Positions 36,897-45,399 of a DNA stretch of 64,000 bases are shown in pieces. The stretch lies in assembly GCA_020049855.1 (NCBI GenBank), contig JAGVLJ010000001.1, positions 1-64,000 on the forward strand. The letters run 5' to 3'. The stretch is from Bacteroidia bacterium. GTDB lineage: Bacteria > Bacteroidota > Bacteroidia > UKL13-3. Under the pieces are notes generated by a model that was given only the letters and a program-made list of their open reading frames with translations, ran no database searches and was not told the origin of the DNA. The translations under genes and the position numbers were made by a program. How positions within the stretch are numbered: position 1 is the stretch's first letter; every line of letters starts with the position of its first letter.

Positions 36897-37307
36897 TTAA
36901 AGAAAACTGTTTAAATCAGATATTCTATATGTCATAGCTGGGACACTTACGACAAATCGTTTTGCTAAGAATTCTATAAGTTCATTTTCGGTTAGTCCTT
37001 GTTCCCTATATAGTTCTTTAAACACAAGCTCCTTGGGCATGAGCAACGCTGCGGCAAATGCATTTGCCTCCTTTTCCTGCTTTACTTCTGTCAAAGAATA
37101 TTTCTTGTTGCTTCGAAATTTTACAATATAATCTTTGTCAACGAATAACTCTTTCTTCGTTTTTCCGTGCATTACATAATGCCCTAGCTCATGAGCCACT
37201 GTAAACCTTTGACGCCCTTTTGAATGTTGTAGATTGTACCCAATTGTTCCTTTTCCATCATTAATTGCTAAAATTCCCGAAACCTCATCTCCAAGATTGT
37301 AAGGCAT
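36897..37307 (-). CDS. ImmA/IrrE-family metallopeptidase, 5' end lost or cryptic
   Basis: The zinc site is intact: FTVAHELGHYVMHG carries HExxH, and KQEKEANAFAAALLMP carries the third ligand Glu. Such proteins are regulatory proteases, often paired with XRE repressors in toxin-antitoxin and mobile-element control. The start is a problem. Family sequence (EGIESAPIPVEKIASALGVD) continues about 35 codons upstream of the first ATG (37307), to an in-frame TGA near 37412, and contains no ATG, GTG or TTG. The gene has therefore probably lost its 5' end, unless a CTG near 37375 is used. No XRE partner is next to it. Confidence 0.65.
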   Translation of the reverse strand: MPYNLGDEVSGILAINDGKGTIGYNLQHSKGRQRFTVAHELGHYVMHGKTKKELFVDKDYIVKFRSNKKYSLTEVKQEKEANAFAAALLMPKELVFKELYREQGLTENELIEFLAKRFVVSVPAMTYRISDLNSFL

Positions 37308-37465
37308 AACATCAACCCCAAGAGCTGAAGCAATTTTTTCAACCGGAATGGGAGCAGATTCAATTCCTTCTTGAAGTAACAGTTTAGTATGGAGGAAAAC
37401 AGGATGTAAAAGTCATTTCTTTATTAGAAAAGGAAAAACTGTCTGGTGCGATTAATAAAAGAGGC

Positions 37466-39043
37466 TTACTTAGATAACTGTTTTATTATAAAATGATAGT
37501 AATTATTGCTGTTTTGATGAGGAAATAACCTCTCAAAATTATCTTTGTTGTTTTTTAAAAATTGAAGAAGAGAAGATTTGATATCACTTGGCAAGTAATT
37601 AATCAAGTGTGTGCCCATCATCCCGTTGCTTACATTTGTAGCATCAAAAGTAAAATCAAGCACCTTGTAGGTGGAAATGTAGCATGAAGCAACCCATAAA
37701 TATTTAGGCATGCTATGAGTTAAATAGGCGATCTTTTCCTCCTGATCCAAACTAGATTTTTTTATTTGGCCTTTGACATTTTCAGAAAATTCGACTTTAA
37801 TATCCCATGAAAGGTCTGCAATAATTTTATTGTCAAAAAACGAACTTAGTATTCTGTCCAGACCTAATACTATAGCTTCAATATCTTCGTATGATATCCT
37901 TATTTTGGGATAAACCGGAACAATTACATCAGTTACATAAGTGTAATGAAGGTCTTTGTCCTTTAGAGTCCATTCTGTTATTATTCCAGCATCATCATCC
38001 GCAAATTCAACTCTGGCGAAAGGCCCCCACTGATCATCATGAGCATAGAATTTGGTAATATTGTCAGAAAGCCAACTTATTTCTTCCCTAGGCTCCAATA
38101 TAACTGGGGTATTCTGCTTGAACCCCGATACAGTGATCGCATGCAGGCCGTGACTACCACCATTTGGCACACTGATAACTAAGATAATTGGGATACCTAT
38201 TGGGGAATAGGCGTTCAACAGTTTTTTTAGATACCTATGAGAAACAAATCTTGCTATAATTTCTTCTTGATCATTTTCAACTATATAATCAGGATGCTTT
38301 ATCTCTGAAACGAGGCCTGAATTTAGAATTGCTTGGCTTATTTGAATAATGTCAAGCCCCTTATTTGGAAACAACCGGCTACCATCAGTCGAGGCATTAC
38401 CTGCGTCTTTCGTTATTTGATTAGGTGATTTTAAAATAGTATGAAAATCTGCTGCTGCTTTATTTAACATCGACCAAATCGAAGTAGTTGCGCAAGCAGC
38501 TAAAACACTATCCTGTTCTTGAAACGCTAATGACTTTATTGTTATTTCGTTACCATACAGATGAATTGTATAATCTCTAACGCCCCAGAAACTTCTATTA
38601 TCTGAGTCTTGACTGTTAGGGTAAATTTTTAGTATTGTATACCCTAACACTGTAACAGGAATTGGCTTAACGACAATAAATCCAAGGTAATGTTTCCAAA
38701 AGCTGGAGTTATCCTCTGTGCTTAAAACAATGTTTTTAAAATCCTGCTCCGTGAATTCAGAATCAAAGAAGTGGACTCTTTTGCAAAACTTGGGATACTC
38801 TTCAAAACAAAAAGCATAATATGATGCATAATCATGAAGATAGTCTTTGTTAATATAACTATCTTCAATAACTATGGTCTTAGCCGCGATTTCTTCGCTA
38901 CTCAAATAGGCTTTTAGGTATGAAAAGTGGTTTTTTGCAGCGATTACCTCTTTGGATGTATAATCATTAGATAAGGATACCGCCAGATTTTCTTCTGAGT
39001 AGGATAGGATTTGCACGGTGAAAACATTATTAGAGTTGAACAA
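37466..39043 (-). CDS. Uncharacterised protein with a papain-like Gln-Cys-His-Asp motif set
   Basis: I do not recognise a named family. The protein of about 525 residues has no signal peptide. An N-terminal region (TVQILSYSEENLAVSLSNDY to YASYYAFCFEEYPKFCKRVHFF) precedes a block resembling cysteine-peptidase catalysis: FQEQDSVLAACATTSIWSML (Gln near residue 177, Cys near 184 in this numbering), SHGLHAITVSGF (His near 301) and YAHDDQWGPFARVE (Asp near 336-337). The start is uncertain. I chose TTG 39043, which overlaps the small upstream gene by 14 bases; ATG 39115 would overlap by 86, and GTG 39016 is also possible. It is flanked by a small protein and an ImmA/IrrE protein, and its base composition is more A/T-rich than the flanking asnS and methyltransferase genes. 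The catalytic role is inference. Confidence 0.6.
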   Translation of the reverse strand: MFNSNNVFTVQILSYSEENLAVSLSNDYTSKEVIAAKNHFSYLKAYLSSEEIAAKTIVIEDSYINKDYLHDYASYYAFCFEEYPKFCKRVHFFDSEFTEQDFKNIVLSTEDNSSFWKHYLGFIVVKPIPVTVLGYTILKIYPNSQDSDNRSFWGVRDYTIHLYGNEITIKSLAFQEQDSVLAACATTSIWSMLNKAAADFHTILKSPNQITKDAGNASTDGSRLFPNKGLDIIQISQAILNSGLVSEIKHPDYIVENDQEEIIARFVSHRYLKKLLNAYSPIGIPIILVISVPNGGSHGLHAITVSGFKQNTPVILEPREEISWLSDNITKFYAHDDQWGPFARVEFADDDAGIITEWTLKDKDLHYTYVTDVIVPVYPKIRISYEDIEAIVLGLDRILSSFFDNKIIADLSWDIKVEFSENVKGQIKKSSLDQEEKIAYLTHSMPKYLWVASCYISTYKVLDFTFDATNVSNGMMGTHLINYLPSDIKSSLLQFLKNNKDNFERLFPHQNSNNYYHFIIKQLSK

Positions 39044-39203
39044 CCACTCTAAGACGATCCTGGTCCACTTCTTTAAGTTTAAGAACCTCCATTTGCTTTT
39101 TCTTAGTTTCATCAACTTGCTTCACGACTGTTGTACCACTAAGCTTATCCGTAGATAACTTTGCATCTTTTATTAAGATGTTTGACGCCTGTAGTTTGTC
39201 CAT
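39030..39203 (-). CDS. Small protein (57 aa) preceding the papain-like gene
   Basis: This short soluble protein is Lys/Asp/Glu-rich (MDKLQASNILIKDAKL to KKKQMEVLKLKEVDQDR) and ends at 39030. I recognise no family. Starts at 39212 (60 residues) or 39203 (57 residues) are both ATG codons; longer frames reach 39305 but begin with a hydrophobic segment unlike the rest. Its 3' end overlaps the papain-like gene, the arrangement of a small partner such as an inhibitor, substrate or antitoxin. This role is inferred from position only. Confidence 0.45.
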   Translation of the reverse strand: MDKLQASNILIKDAKLSTDKLSGTTVVKQVDETKKKQMEVLKLKEVDQDRLRVVVQL

Positions 39204-39362
39204 ATTAATCATTGTTTTGTACACAAGTATAAGAATCAATTTTAAATAAAGGACGGCAAAGATACAAACTTTATGTGTATAGAACTTATTATTCCTTACA
39301 ATCATCGCGCAATTACGCTTAAATATGCCTCATTTATATGAAAATCAATTTGTAACTTGACT

Positions 39363-39376
39363 TACAAGATCTTGTA
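39363..39376. promoter_or_regulatory. 14-bp perfect palindrome upstream of the accessory cassette
   Basis: TACAAGATCTTGTA is fully self-complementary. It lies about 160 bases upstream of the small gene and 55 bases from the end of asnS, in a stretch (39204-39431) where I see no other gene. It is a possible repressor site or a chance palindrome. Confidence 0.3.
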
Positions 39377-39431
39377 TACACTAGGCTACACGTGTTATTA
39401 AAAGTGGATAGCCTCGCGACAACTCATTCCC

Positions 39432-40946
39432 TTACGGCAACAATCTTCCCATCATTCTCGGGAACGGAATGCTCTCCCGCACGTGAGGCAGTTTGCATAT
39501 CCAGGTCACTAACCGCTCCAAGCCTAAGCCAAACCCTGCATGCGGTACCGAGCCATACTTGCGCAAATCCAGGTACCACTCAAAAGCATCCATAGGCAAT
39601 TCGTGTTCGGTAATTTTTTTGCGCAACATCATTTCATCGGTTTCACGCTCTCCTCCTCCCACAATCTCTCCGTAACCTTCGGGTGCCAGCACATCTACTC
39701 CTCGTGCAAAACGGTCATCGTTCGGGTCGCGTTTCAGGTAAAATGCTTTTACGGCATGCGGCCAGTTGTACACCATAATGGGTACATCAAACAGGCGGGT
39801 GATTACCGTTTCGTCACTGCCCCCTAAATCATTTCCGTATTGAAAATTACGGGCACTGTTAAGCCACTGCGGAATATTGCGTGCCTGTTCTTCCAAATCG
39901 GCCAGCTCCTGTTTCAGTTTATCAATTTTAGCCTGATTAAATCCAATCTCCCCTTTTTTCATTCCGGGCACTTTAATTTTTTCCTCGCGCTCGGCTATTT
40001 CTTTTTTGGCTGCTTCAATACCGGCAAGCACGGAAGCCAATTCTGTTTCCAGTTCTTTAATGGAATTTTTGCCGTTCACATCCTGTTCGCCCTTAATGAT
40101 ACGTACTGCTTCATCATAGGTGAGCCGTGGAAATGGTTTGGTAATATTTTGCAAAACGCTTGTATCGCGCCCTATGATGTCGAGTTCGCTTTGGCAATCG
40201 CGCAATACATCACTCACCACCCTTCGCAGAAAATTTTCAATCAGATCCATGTTATCAAAGATGTCGAAGAAAGCCATCTCCGGTTCTATCATCCAGAACT
40301 CGGTAAGGTGCCTGCGTGTTTTTGATTTTTCGGCACGAAACGTAGGGCCAAAAGTATAAATACGTCCCATAGCCATGGCCATAGCTTCTCCGTATAATTG
40401 TCCGCTTTGCGACAAATAGGCCACCTCGTCAAAATAGTTTGTCTCAAACAAATTGGTAGTGCCTTCACAGGCATTGCCGGTAAATATGGGTGCATCCATT
40501 TCTACAAACTCATTCTCCTGAAAAAACTGGTGAATAGAGTAAATAATGCGGTTTCGTATTTTCATAATGGCCCATTGTCTTGAAGAGCGCAGCCACAAGT
40601 GTCGGTTGTCAGTCAAAAAATCAACCCCATGTTCTTTTTTGGCAATAGGATACTCTTGTGCTATCTGGTAAATTTCCAGTTCGCTCACATGCACCTCAAA
40701 GCCCCCAACCTGGCGTTCATCTTTTACCACTTTGCCTTTCAGTGAGAAAGAACTTTCCAACTTTAATTTTCCGGCTTTTTCAAATACCTCGGGGATTACC
40801 CGGTTCGCATCCACTATGCATTGGCAAAAGCCTGTACCATCGCGCACTATCACAAACTCAAGCCCTTTACTACTTCGCCTGTTAGAAGCCCAACCCTTAA
40901 GGGTTACTTCCTGTCCTTCGTATTTAGATAAATCTTTAATATACAT
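39432..40946 (-). CDS. asnS: Asparagine--tRNA ligase
   Basis: This 504-residue class IIb aminoacyl-tRNA synthetase has an N-terminal OB-fold anticodon-binding domain (VTLKGWASNRRSSKGLEFVIVRDGTG) and the class II motifs 2 (GPTFRAEKSKTRRHLTEFWMIEPEMAF) and 3 (GFGLGLERLVTWI). It is longer than E. coli AsnRS because of a charged coiled-coil insert (about residues 285-350, ELETELASVLAGIEAAKKEI to ELADLEEQARNIPQW). I treat the insert as a lineage feature since the catalytic motifs are undamaged. It stands alone, divergent from rpoN. Confidence 0.95.
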   Translation of the reverse strand: MYIKDLSKYEGQEVTLKGWASNRRSSKGLEFVIVRDGTGFCQCIVDANRVIPEVFEKAGKLKLESSFSLKGKVVKDERQVGGFEVHVSELEIYQIAQEYPIAKKEHGVDFLTDNRHLWLRSSRQWAIMKIRNRIIYSIHQFFQENEFVEMDAPIFTGNACEGTTNLFETNYFDEVAYLSQSGQLYGEAMAMAMGRIYTFGPTFRAEKSKTRRHLTEFWMIEPEMAFFDIFDNMDLIENFLRRVVSDVLRDCQSELDIIGRDTSVLQNITKPFPRLTYDEAVRIIKGEQDVNGKNSIKELETELASVLAGIEAAKKEIAEREEKIKVPGMKKGEIGFNQAKIDKLKQELADLEEQARNIPQWLNSARNFQYGNDLGGSDETVITRLFDVPIMVYNWPHAVKAFYLKRDPNDDRFARGVDVLAPEGYGEIVGGGERETDEMMLRKKITEHELPMDAFEWYLDLRKYGSVPHAGFGLGLERLVTWICKLPHVRESIPFPRMMGRLLP

Positions 40947-40978
40947 TTTGTAACTTTGTTTCGGTTTTAAACGGCTTG

Positions 40979-40986
40979 CAAAAATA
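40979..40986 (-). promoter_or_regulatory. Putative asnS -7 promoter box
   Basis: The minus strand reads TATTTTTG, a match to TAnnTTTG, 33 bases upstream of the asnS ATG. A -33 element is not evident at consensus spacing. Confidence 0.35.
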
Positions 40987-41050
40987 AGGCTTTCCCCCTA
41001 TTTATGTAAGGGTTAAAACAAATGGAACATTATTTGACTAGCAAGGCATC

Positions 41051-42544
41051 ATGCTTAAACAAGGTTTACAACAAAAGCTGCTTCAAAAGCTTTCCCCTCA
41101 ACAAATTCAGTTTATTAAACTGCTGCAACTTAACACTACCGACTTAGAACAACGGGTAGAGCAGGAGCTGATTGAAAATCCCGCACTTGAAAACTCGAAA
41201 GAAGACGAATTCAGTTCAGATATTTCGGAAGATGTTAAAGTAAATACAGCCGAAGATGAAGCTCCTGCTGCCGAGGCCGAGCGCGAAGAAGAGTTGCCCG
41301 ATGTGATGGATGACGAGGTATTTGATATTTCGGAATACACCAGCAACGATGATTATGACAACGACAGCTTCCAAATGTCGGATGACGGGGAAGAGGAAGA
41401 CCGTAAAGAAATGCCCATTGCGGGTGGCTCTACTTTTTATGATTCCCTGATTGAACAATACACGGCCATTTCCAACTCCGATCACGAAACGGCATTGGGA
41501 AAACAAATTATAGGCACCCTTGATGAAGACGGTTATTTGCGCAGGCCATTAGAGGCCATCATCAACGATTTGTTGTTTACCGCCAATATTGAAACCACGG
41601 TTGACGAACTGGAAAAAGTACTTCATAAGGTACAGGGGCTTGACCCTGCCGGAATAGCCGCGCGCACCCTGCAGGAGTGTTTGTTATTGCAACTAAGCCG
41701 TAAAGACCACCACCATCCCGAAGTAAAAATTGCGCAGGAAATTATTGAGCATCACTTTGAGGATTTTACTAAGAAGCATTATGAAAAACTGATGCGGCAA
41801 CTGAAACTCACCGATGAACAGCTGAAGGAAGCCATTACCCTTATTACACACCTTAATCCCAAGCCGGGAGAAACCGATACCGACAGCAAAATTCAGTATG
41901 TGATTCCTGATTTTATTTTGGTTGAAAATAACGGAAAACTGGGCGTGGTGCTCAACTCACGCAACGCCCCCGATTTGCGCATAAGCCGGTCGTACATGGA
42001 TACGATGAAGAGTTATGAAAAAAATCCGAAAGGCAACAAACACCTCAAGGATACGGTACAATTCATCAAACAAAAACTTGACAGCGCCAAATGGTTTATT
42101 GACTCCATTAAGCAACGGCAAAATACATTGCTCATGACCATGAACGCCATTTTACAGTACCAATATGAGTACTTCGTTGATGGAGACGAAACCAAACTTC
42201 GCCCAATGATCTTAAAAGACATTGCTGATAAAGTAGGCATGGACGTTTCCACCATTTCACGGGTAGCAAACAGTAAATATGTTCAAACCGACTTTGGAGT
42301 AATTCCGTTAAAATTCTTTTTTTCCGAAGGGATTCAAACCGATGAGGGCGAAGAAGTGTCGAGCCGGGAAGTGAAACGCATTTTGCAGGATGCTATTGGC
42401 AGCGAAGACAAGAAAAAGCCTTTGCCTGATGAAAAGCTCATGGAAATTCTGAAAGAAAAAGGATACAATATTGCCCGAAGAACGGTAGCCAAATACCGCG
42501 AGCAATTGAATATTCCGGTAGCGCGTTTAAGAAAAGAAATGTAA
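41051..42544 (+). CDS. rpoN: RNA polymerase sigma-54 factor RpoN
   Basis: This 497-residue factor has the Gln/Leu-rich activator-binding region I (LKQGLQQKLLQKLSPQQIQFIKLLQLNTTDLEQRVEQELIENPALE), an acidic region II (about residues 56-130), the core-binding domain, and the DNA-binding C-terminus with a helix-turn-helix (VGMDVSTISRVANSKYVQTDFGVIPLKFFFS) and the RpoN box (ARRTVAKYREQLNIP). It directs transcription that needs AAA+ activators. The stop codon overlaps the start of the next gene in TAATG. Confidence 0.95.
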   Translation: MLKQGLQQKLLQKLSPQQIQFIKLLQLNTTDLEQRVEQELIENPALENSKEDEFSSDISEDVKVNTAEDEAPAAEAEREEELPDVMDDEVFDISEYTSNDDYDNDSFQMSDDGEEEDRKEMPIAGGSTFYDSLIEQYTAISNSDHETALGKQIIGTLDEDGYLRRPLEAIINDLLFTANIETTVDELEKVLHKVQGLDPAGIAARTLQECLLLQLSRKDHHHPEVKIAQEIIEHHFEDFTKKHYEKLMRQLKLTDEQLKEAITLITHLNPKPGETDTDSKIQYVIPDFILVENNGKLGVVLNSRNAPDLRISRSYMDTMKSYEKNPKGNKHLKDTVQFIKQKLDSAKWFIDSIKQRQNTLLMTMNAILQYQYEYFVDGDETKLRPMILKDIADKVGMDVSTISRVANSKYVQTDFGVIPLKFFFSEGIQTDEGEEVSSREVKRILQDAIGSEDKKKPLPDEKLMEILKEKGYNIARRTVAKYREQLNIPVARLRKEM

Positions 42545-43146
42545 TGGGTTTCCGTTGGGCCAGGCTTTTTTCGGCTATTACACACCCCCTGTTTTTAAAC
42601 TACCTTGGTTTTGCGCTGCTGTTTTTGTGTATTCCTGCGCTACGCATCATGTACACCCCAACCGGATTAACCTATATTTTGGGACTCTATTTTCTGAATG
42701 TGGTAGTGCTTCCGCTTATTCTGCTGAGCATGATGAAACACAAAGGGGTAATTGAAAGCTATGACCTGCCTGATAAACAACAGCGCAAACTGCCGCTTAT
42801 TCTCATATCCCTGCTTTACATCATGTCGTATTACCTGTTTCAAAAACTTGATGTGCACCGCGTGCTGCTTAGTTACCTGCTATCGGCCGCCACTATTCTC
42901 ATTTTTACTTCGCTGCTCAATAATTTTTATAAAGTAAGTTTACATGCAGTGGGAGCCGGGGCTTTACTTGGATTAATTTGCTCCCTTCAGTTTTTTACCT
43001 CCACCGATTTGCGACCACTGCTGATACTGACCCTGCTAATATGCGGCTTTATTCTTACTGCGCGCAATATTGCCGGAAACCACACCAAAGCAGAATACCT
43101 TACCGGGCTGGCTGTTGGTTTTTTACCCATGTGGTGGATGTTGTAA
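42544..43146 (+). CDS. Polytopic membrane protein with PAP2-like C-terminal motifs
   Basis: This 200-residue protein has about six hydrophobic helices. The block KVSLHAVGAGALLGL resembles the S-x-H motif of the PAP2 phosphatase superfamily, and ARNIAGNHTKAEYLTGLAVG resembles the following R-x5-H-x3-D motif with E or T substituted. It could be a degenerate or variant lipid phosphatase. It is coupled to rpoN by a TAATG overlap, but a functional connection is not evident. The Bacteroidota distribution is from memory. Confidence 0.6.
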   Translation: MGFRWARLFSAITHPLFLNYLGFALLFLCIPALRIMYTPTGLTYILGLYFLNVVVLPLILLSMMKHKGVIESYDLPDKQQRKLPLILISLLYIMSYYLFQKLDVHRVLLSYLLSAATILIFTSLLNNFYKVSLHAVGAGALLGLICSLQFFTSTDLRPLLILTLLICGFILTARNIAGNHTKAEYLTGLAVGFLPMWWML

Positions 43147-43165
43147 TTTTTTCGTTAAATATATT

Positions 43166-43207
43166 CCCTGACAGGGTTCTATTCACCAGCAAAAAACCCT
43201 GTCAGGG
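43166..43207. repeat. Nested palindromic repeat, likely terminator
   Basis: CCCTGACAGGGTT and AACCCTGTCAGGG form a perfect 13-bp stem over a 16-nt loop. Each arm, CCCTGNCAGGG, is itself an almost perfect palindrome, so the element can fold as one large or two small hairpins. It follows the membrane protein gene and a T run follows on the right only in part. Confidence 0.65.
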
Positions 43208-43226
43208 TTTAATAAAAAGGAATTTG

Positions 43227-43234
43227 TATTTTTG
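43227..43234 (+). promoter_or_regulatory. Putative -7 promoter box of the paaG-like gene
   Basis: TATTTTTG matches TAnnTTTG and leaves a 22-base leader before ATG 43257. No clear -33 TTG. Confidence 0.38.
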
Positions 43235-43256
43235 ACCCCTGACAATACACTGACAC

Positions 43257-44039
43257 ATGAGTTGCGAAACCATTTTATTCGAAGTAAAAGATAAGGTGTG
43301 CACCATCACCCTTAACCGCCCCGATTCATTTAATGCATTCAACGACCAGCAGAGTTATGATTTGCAGGATGCGTTGAAAAAAGCCGATAAAGACAAAAGT
43401 GTGCGTGTGGTGGTACTTACCGGTGCAGGAAAAGCCTTTTGCTCGGGGCAGGATTTAAAAGCCATTGCCGGAGCTGAAAAACGCTCCCTTGCTGATTCAC
43501 TCCTGAAACGATATAATCCCATAATACGCGCCATGCGAAACATGCCTAAACCCATTATTTGCCGGTTAAATGGAGTGGCTGCAGGAGCAGGCTGTTCCCT
43601 GGCGCTGGCTTCTGATTTTATTGTGGCTGCCGAAAACGCCTCCCTGATTGAGGTTTTTATTAATGTAGGATTGGTACTCGATTCGGGCTCTTCGTATTTC
43701 CTTCCCCGTTTGGTAGGCTCGGCCCGCGCTTTTGAAATGTCCACCATGGGAACAAAAGTAAGTGCCAAACAAGCTTACGACTGGGGCATGGTAAACCGGG
43801 TGGTAGCCGCAGAGGAATTAGACAAAACCGTAGCCGAGGTGGCAGCCTATTACGCTGACGCACCTACCAAAGCCATTGCACTGATGAAAAAGATGCTGAA
43901 TAAATCATTTCAAAGTGATTTGGATACCATGTTGGAATATGAAATGTACTGCCAGGGCATTGCAGGCAATACAGCCGATTACAAAGAAGGGGTAGCCTCG
44001 TTCAATGAAAAACGCAAGCCGGTTTTTAAAGGCGAGTAA
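43257..44039 (+). CDS. paaG: Enoyl-CoA hydratase/isomerase, PaaG-like
   Basis: This 260-residue crotonase-fold enzyme matches the phenylacetate-pathway isomerase PaaG: TITLNRPDSFNAF, GAGKAFCSGQDLKAI for the oxyanion-hole region, GVAAGAGCSLALASDFIVAAENASLIEVFINVGLVLDSGSSYFLPRLVG with the catalytic Asp in the GLVLDSGS turn, and KEGVASFNEKRKPVFKGE at the C-terminus. In the known pathway it isomerises the ring-epoxide CoA thioester to an oxepin. No other paa gene is near, so it may instead act in beta-oxidation. Confidence 0.78.
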   Translation: MSCETILFEVKDKVCTITLNRPDSFNAFNDQQSYDLQDALKKADKDKSVRVVVLTGAGKAFCSGQDLKAIAGAEKRSLADSLLKRYNPIIRAMRNMPKPIICRLNGVAAGAGCSLALASDFIVAAENASLIEVFINVGLVLDSGSSYFLPRLVGSARAFEMSTMGTKVSAKQAYDWGMVNRVVAAEELDKTVAEVAAYYADAPTKAIALMKKMLNKSFQSDLDTMLEYEMYCQGIAGNTADYKEGVASFNEKRKPVFKGE

Positions 44040-44592
44040 CTTCGCCTTATGGTGTGTGGTAGTTTTACTGGCAGCTTGCCAAAAAACACCTGCCCTTTTT
44101 TCCATTACTGTTAACGACAGTAACGGTAATGCGGCTCCGCTAAGCGAGTGGCAACACAACAAAACCAGTGTCGTGTTTTTTATTTCGCCCGAGTGCCCGC
44201 TATGTCAAAGTTATTCGCTCACCATACGGCAACTTCAACAGCAATTTGAAAATGATGCGGTAAAGTTTTACGCCATTGTACCCGATAGCCTTTTTAGCAA
44301 CCAACAGGTGAATGATTTTAAAAAAACCTACCTCCTCTCCATTCCGGTATTGCGTGATGACCGGAAACAGCTTACTACGCTACTTCACGCCAAAGTGACT
44401 CCCGAGGTTTTTGTACTGAACGAAAAAGGAGCGGTTTTATACAATGGCCGCATTGATAACTGGGCCTATGCCGTGGGACAAAAACGGCAGGTAATTACCG
44501 AACATGAATTGCTGGATGCGCTTACCGCTATTCAAAAAGGAGAAACAATAAAAATAAAAACTACACGGGCAGTAGGATGTTTTATTGAGTAA
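44005..44592 (+). CDS. Redoxin/AhpC-like lipoprotein with CxxC motif
   Basis: This 195-residue exported thioredoxin-fold protein has a lipobox (VVLLAAC, Cys about residue 25) and an active site CPLC (FFISPECPLCQSYSLTI). The cis-Pro region is TPEVFVLNEKGAVLYNGRIDNW. A Cys in the short tail (AVGCFIE) resembles the tail of redoxins linked to cytochrome c or copper proteins. It begins 35 bases inside the paaG-like gene in another frame, so it is translated from the same transcript although no shared function is evident. Confidence 0.78.
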   Translation: MKNASRFLKASNFALWCVVVLLAACQKTPALFSITVNDSNGNAAPLSEWQHNKTSVVFFISPECPLCQSYSLTIRQLQQQFENDAVKFYAIVPDSLFSNQQVNDFKKTYLLSIPVLRDDRKQLTTLLHAKVTPEVFVLNEKGAVLYNGRIDNWAYAVGQKRQVITEHELLDALTAIQKGETIKIKTTRAVGCFIE

Positions 44593-44670
44593 CGGTGTTG
44601 TATTTAAATAGTAAATTTTAGCAGCAATATGTTTGTGTGACCGAACAATAACAGAAACGGTATTTGTTTC

Positions 44671-45399
44671 TTAACCTTTTCTCTTACAAAAATTATATTG
44701 AATGCCGATTCCATAGTTCCACAGATTATGATAAAAAGTTGGAGGGCGGGGGTCAGCTCCACTTTTAATAAATTCAAGATATGTGTCTATTGCTTGATAT
44801 TTTCTGTAATAAATATTTGCCTGCACACTAACCCATGGAGAAATATTGTATGCAAGTTTTCCTCGAAATAAAATACTATTAACCGAAGAGTTAAATTGCG
44901 GGTCATTTCCACTCACCCAAGGAATTGATACCGTATAACCACCTCGAATATAGCTCTTGCCCTTAATTAAAGTGCCTTTGGTAAGTCCAACACTGATACC
45001 CGCTGACCACTTACCTTCACAAAAAGGGATGTCTTTTCCAATTACAAAAACTTTGTCCAAGTAGGCAAACTTTTTTTCTATCGCGAGAGGTGCAAGAAAC
45101 GTAGCACCGGGAGGAAATGCTCCTGTGGTATCCCACGTAAATGATGATTGGCTATAAAAAGTTCCCAAGGCAATGTAAAAATTCCTTTTAAACTTAAGTT
45201 GTAGCATACCCCCATAGGATAATCCCGGGTTATTCCTTTTATATACACGATCTGTTGTTGAAATATCATAGAAACGTGAAGACCCTAATACTTCCACAGC
45301 GAGACGATAACGCTTTTCGGTTGAGTCACTTGGTTCAGCTTTACTTAATAAGGGAGCTAACCAAATAATGAACACGTACAAAGAGGAATATTTTTTCAT
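44671..45399 (-). CDS. Predicted outer-membrane beta-barrel protein (242 aa)
   Basis: The signal peptide ends near LLSKA. The mature part shows alternating barrel-type strands with aromatic belts (LSYGGMLQLKFKRNFYIALGTFYSQSSFTW, WVSVQANIYYRKYQAIDTYLEF) and ends in WNYGIGIQYNFCKRKG. It is the last gene of the operon that starts at 47957 and overlaps the GH16 stop in ATGA, so it may help move, anchor or assemble the secreted partners. Confidence 0.58.
   Translation of the reverse strand: MKKYSSLYVFIIWLAPLLSKAEPSDSTEKRYRLAVEVLGSSRFYDISTTDRVYKRNNPGLSYGGMLQLKFKRNFYIALGTFYSQSSFTWDTTGAFPPGATFLAPLAIEKKFAYLDKVFVIGKDIPFCEGKWSAGISVGLTKGTLIKGKSYIRGGYTVSIPWVSGNDPQFNSSVNSILFRGKLAYNISPWVSVQANIYYRKYQAIDTYLEFIKSGADPRPPTFYHNLWNYGIGIQYNFCKRKG

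Noticed and set aside
39900-40100. Coiled-coil insertion in asnS as a new domain or fusion
   Set aside because: I believe such an insert is common in Bacteroidota AsnRS, and class II motifs on both sides are intact.
43257-44592. A phenylacetate degradation cluster
   Set aside because: Only a PaaG-like gene is present. The redoxin overlapping it has no place in that pathway.
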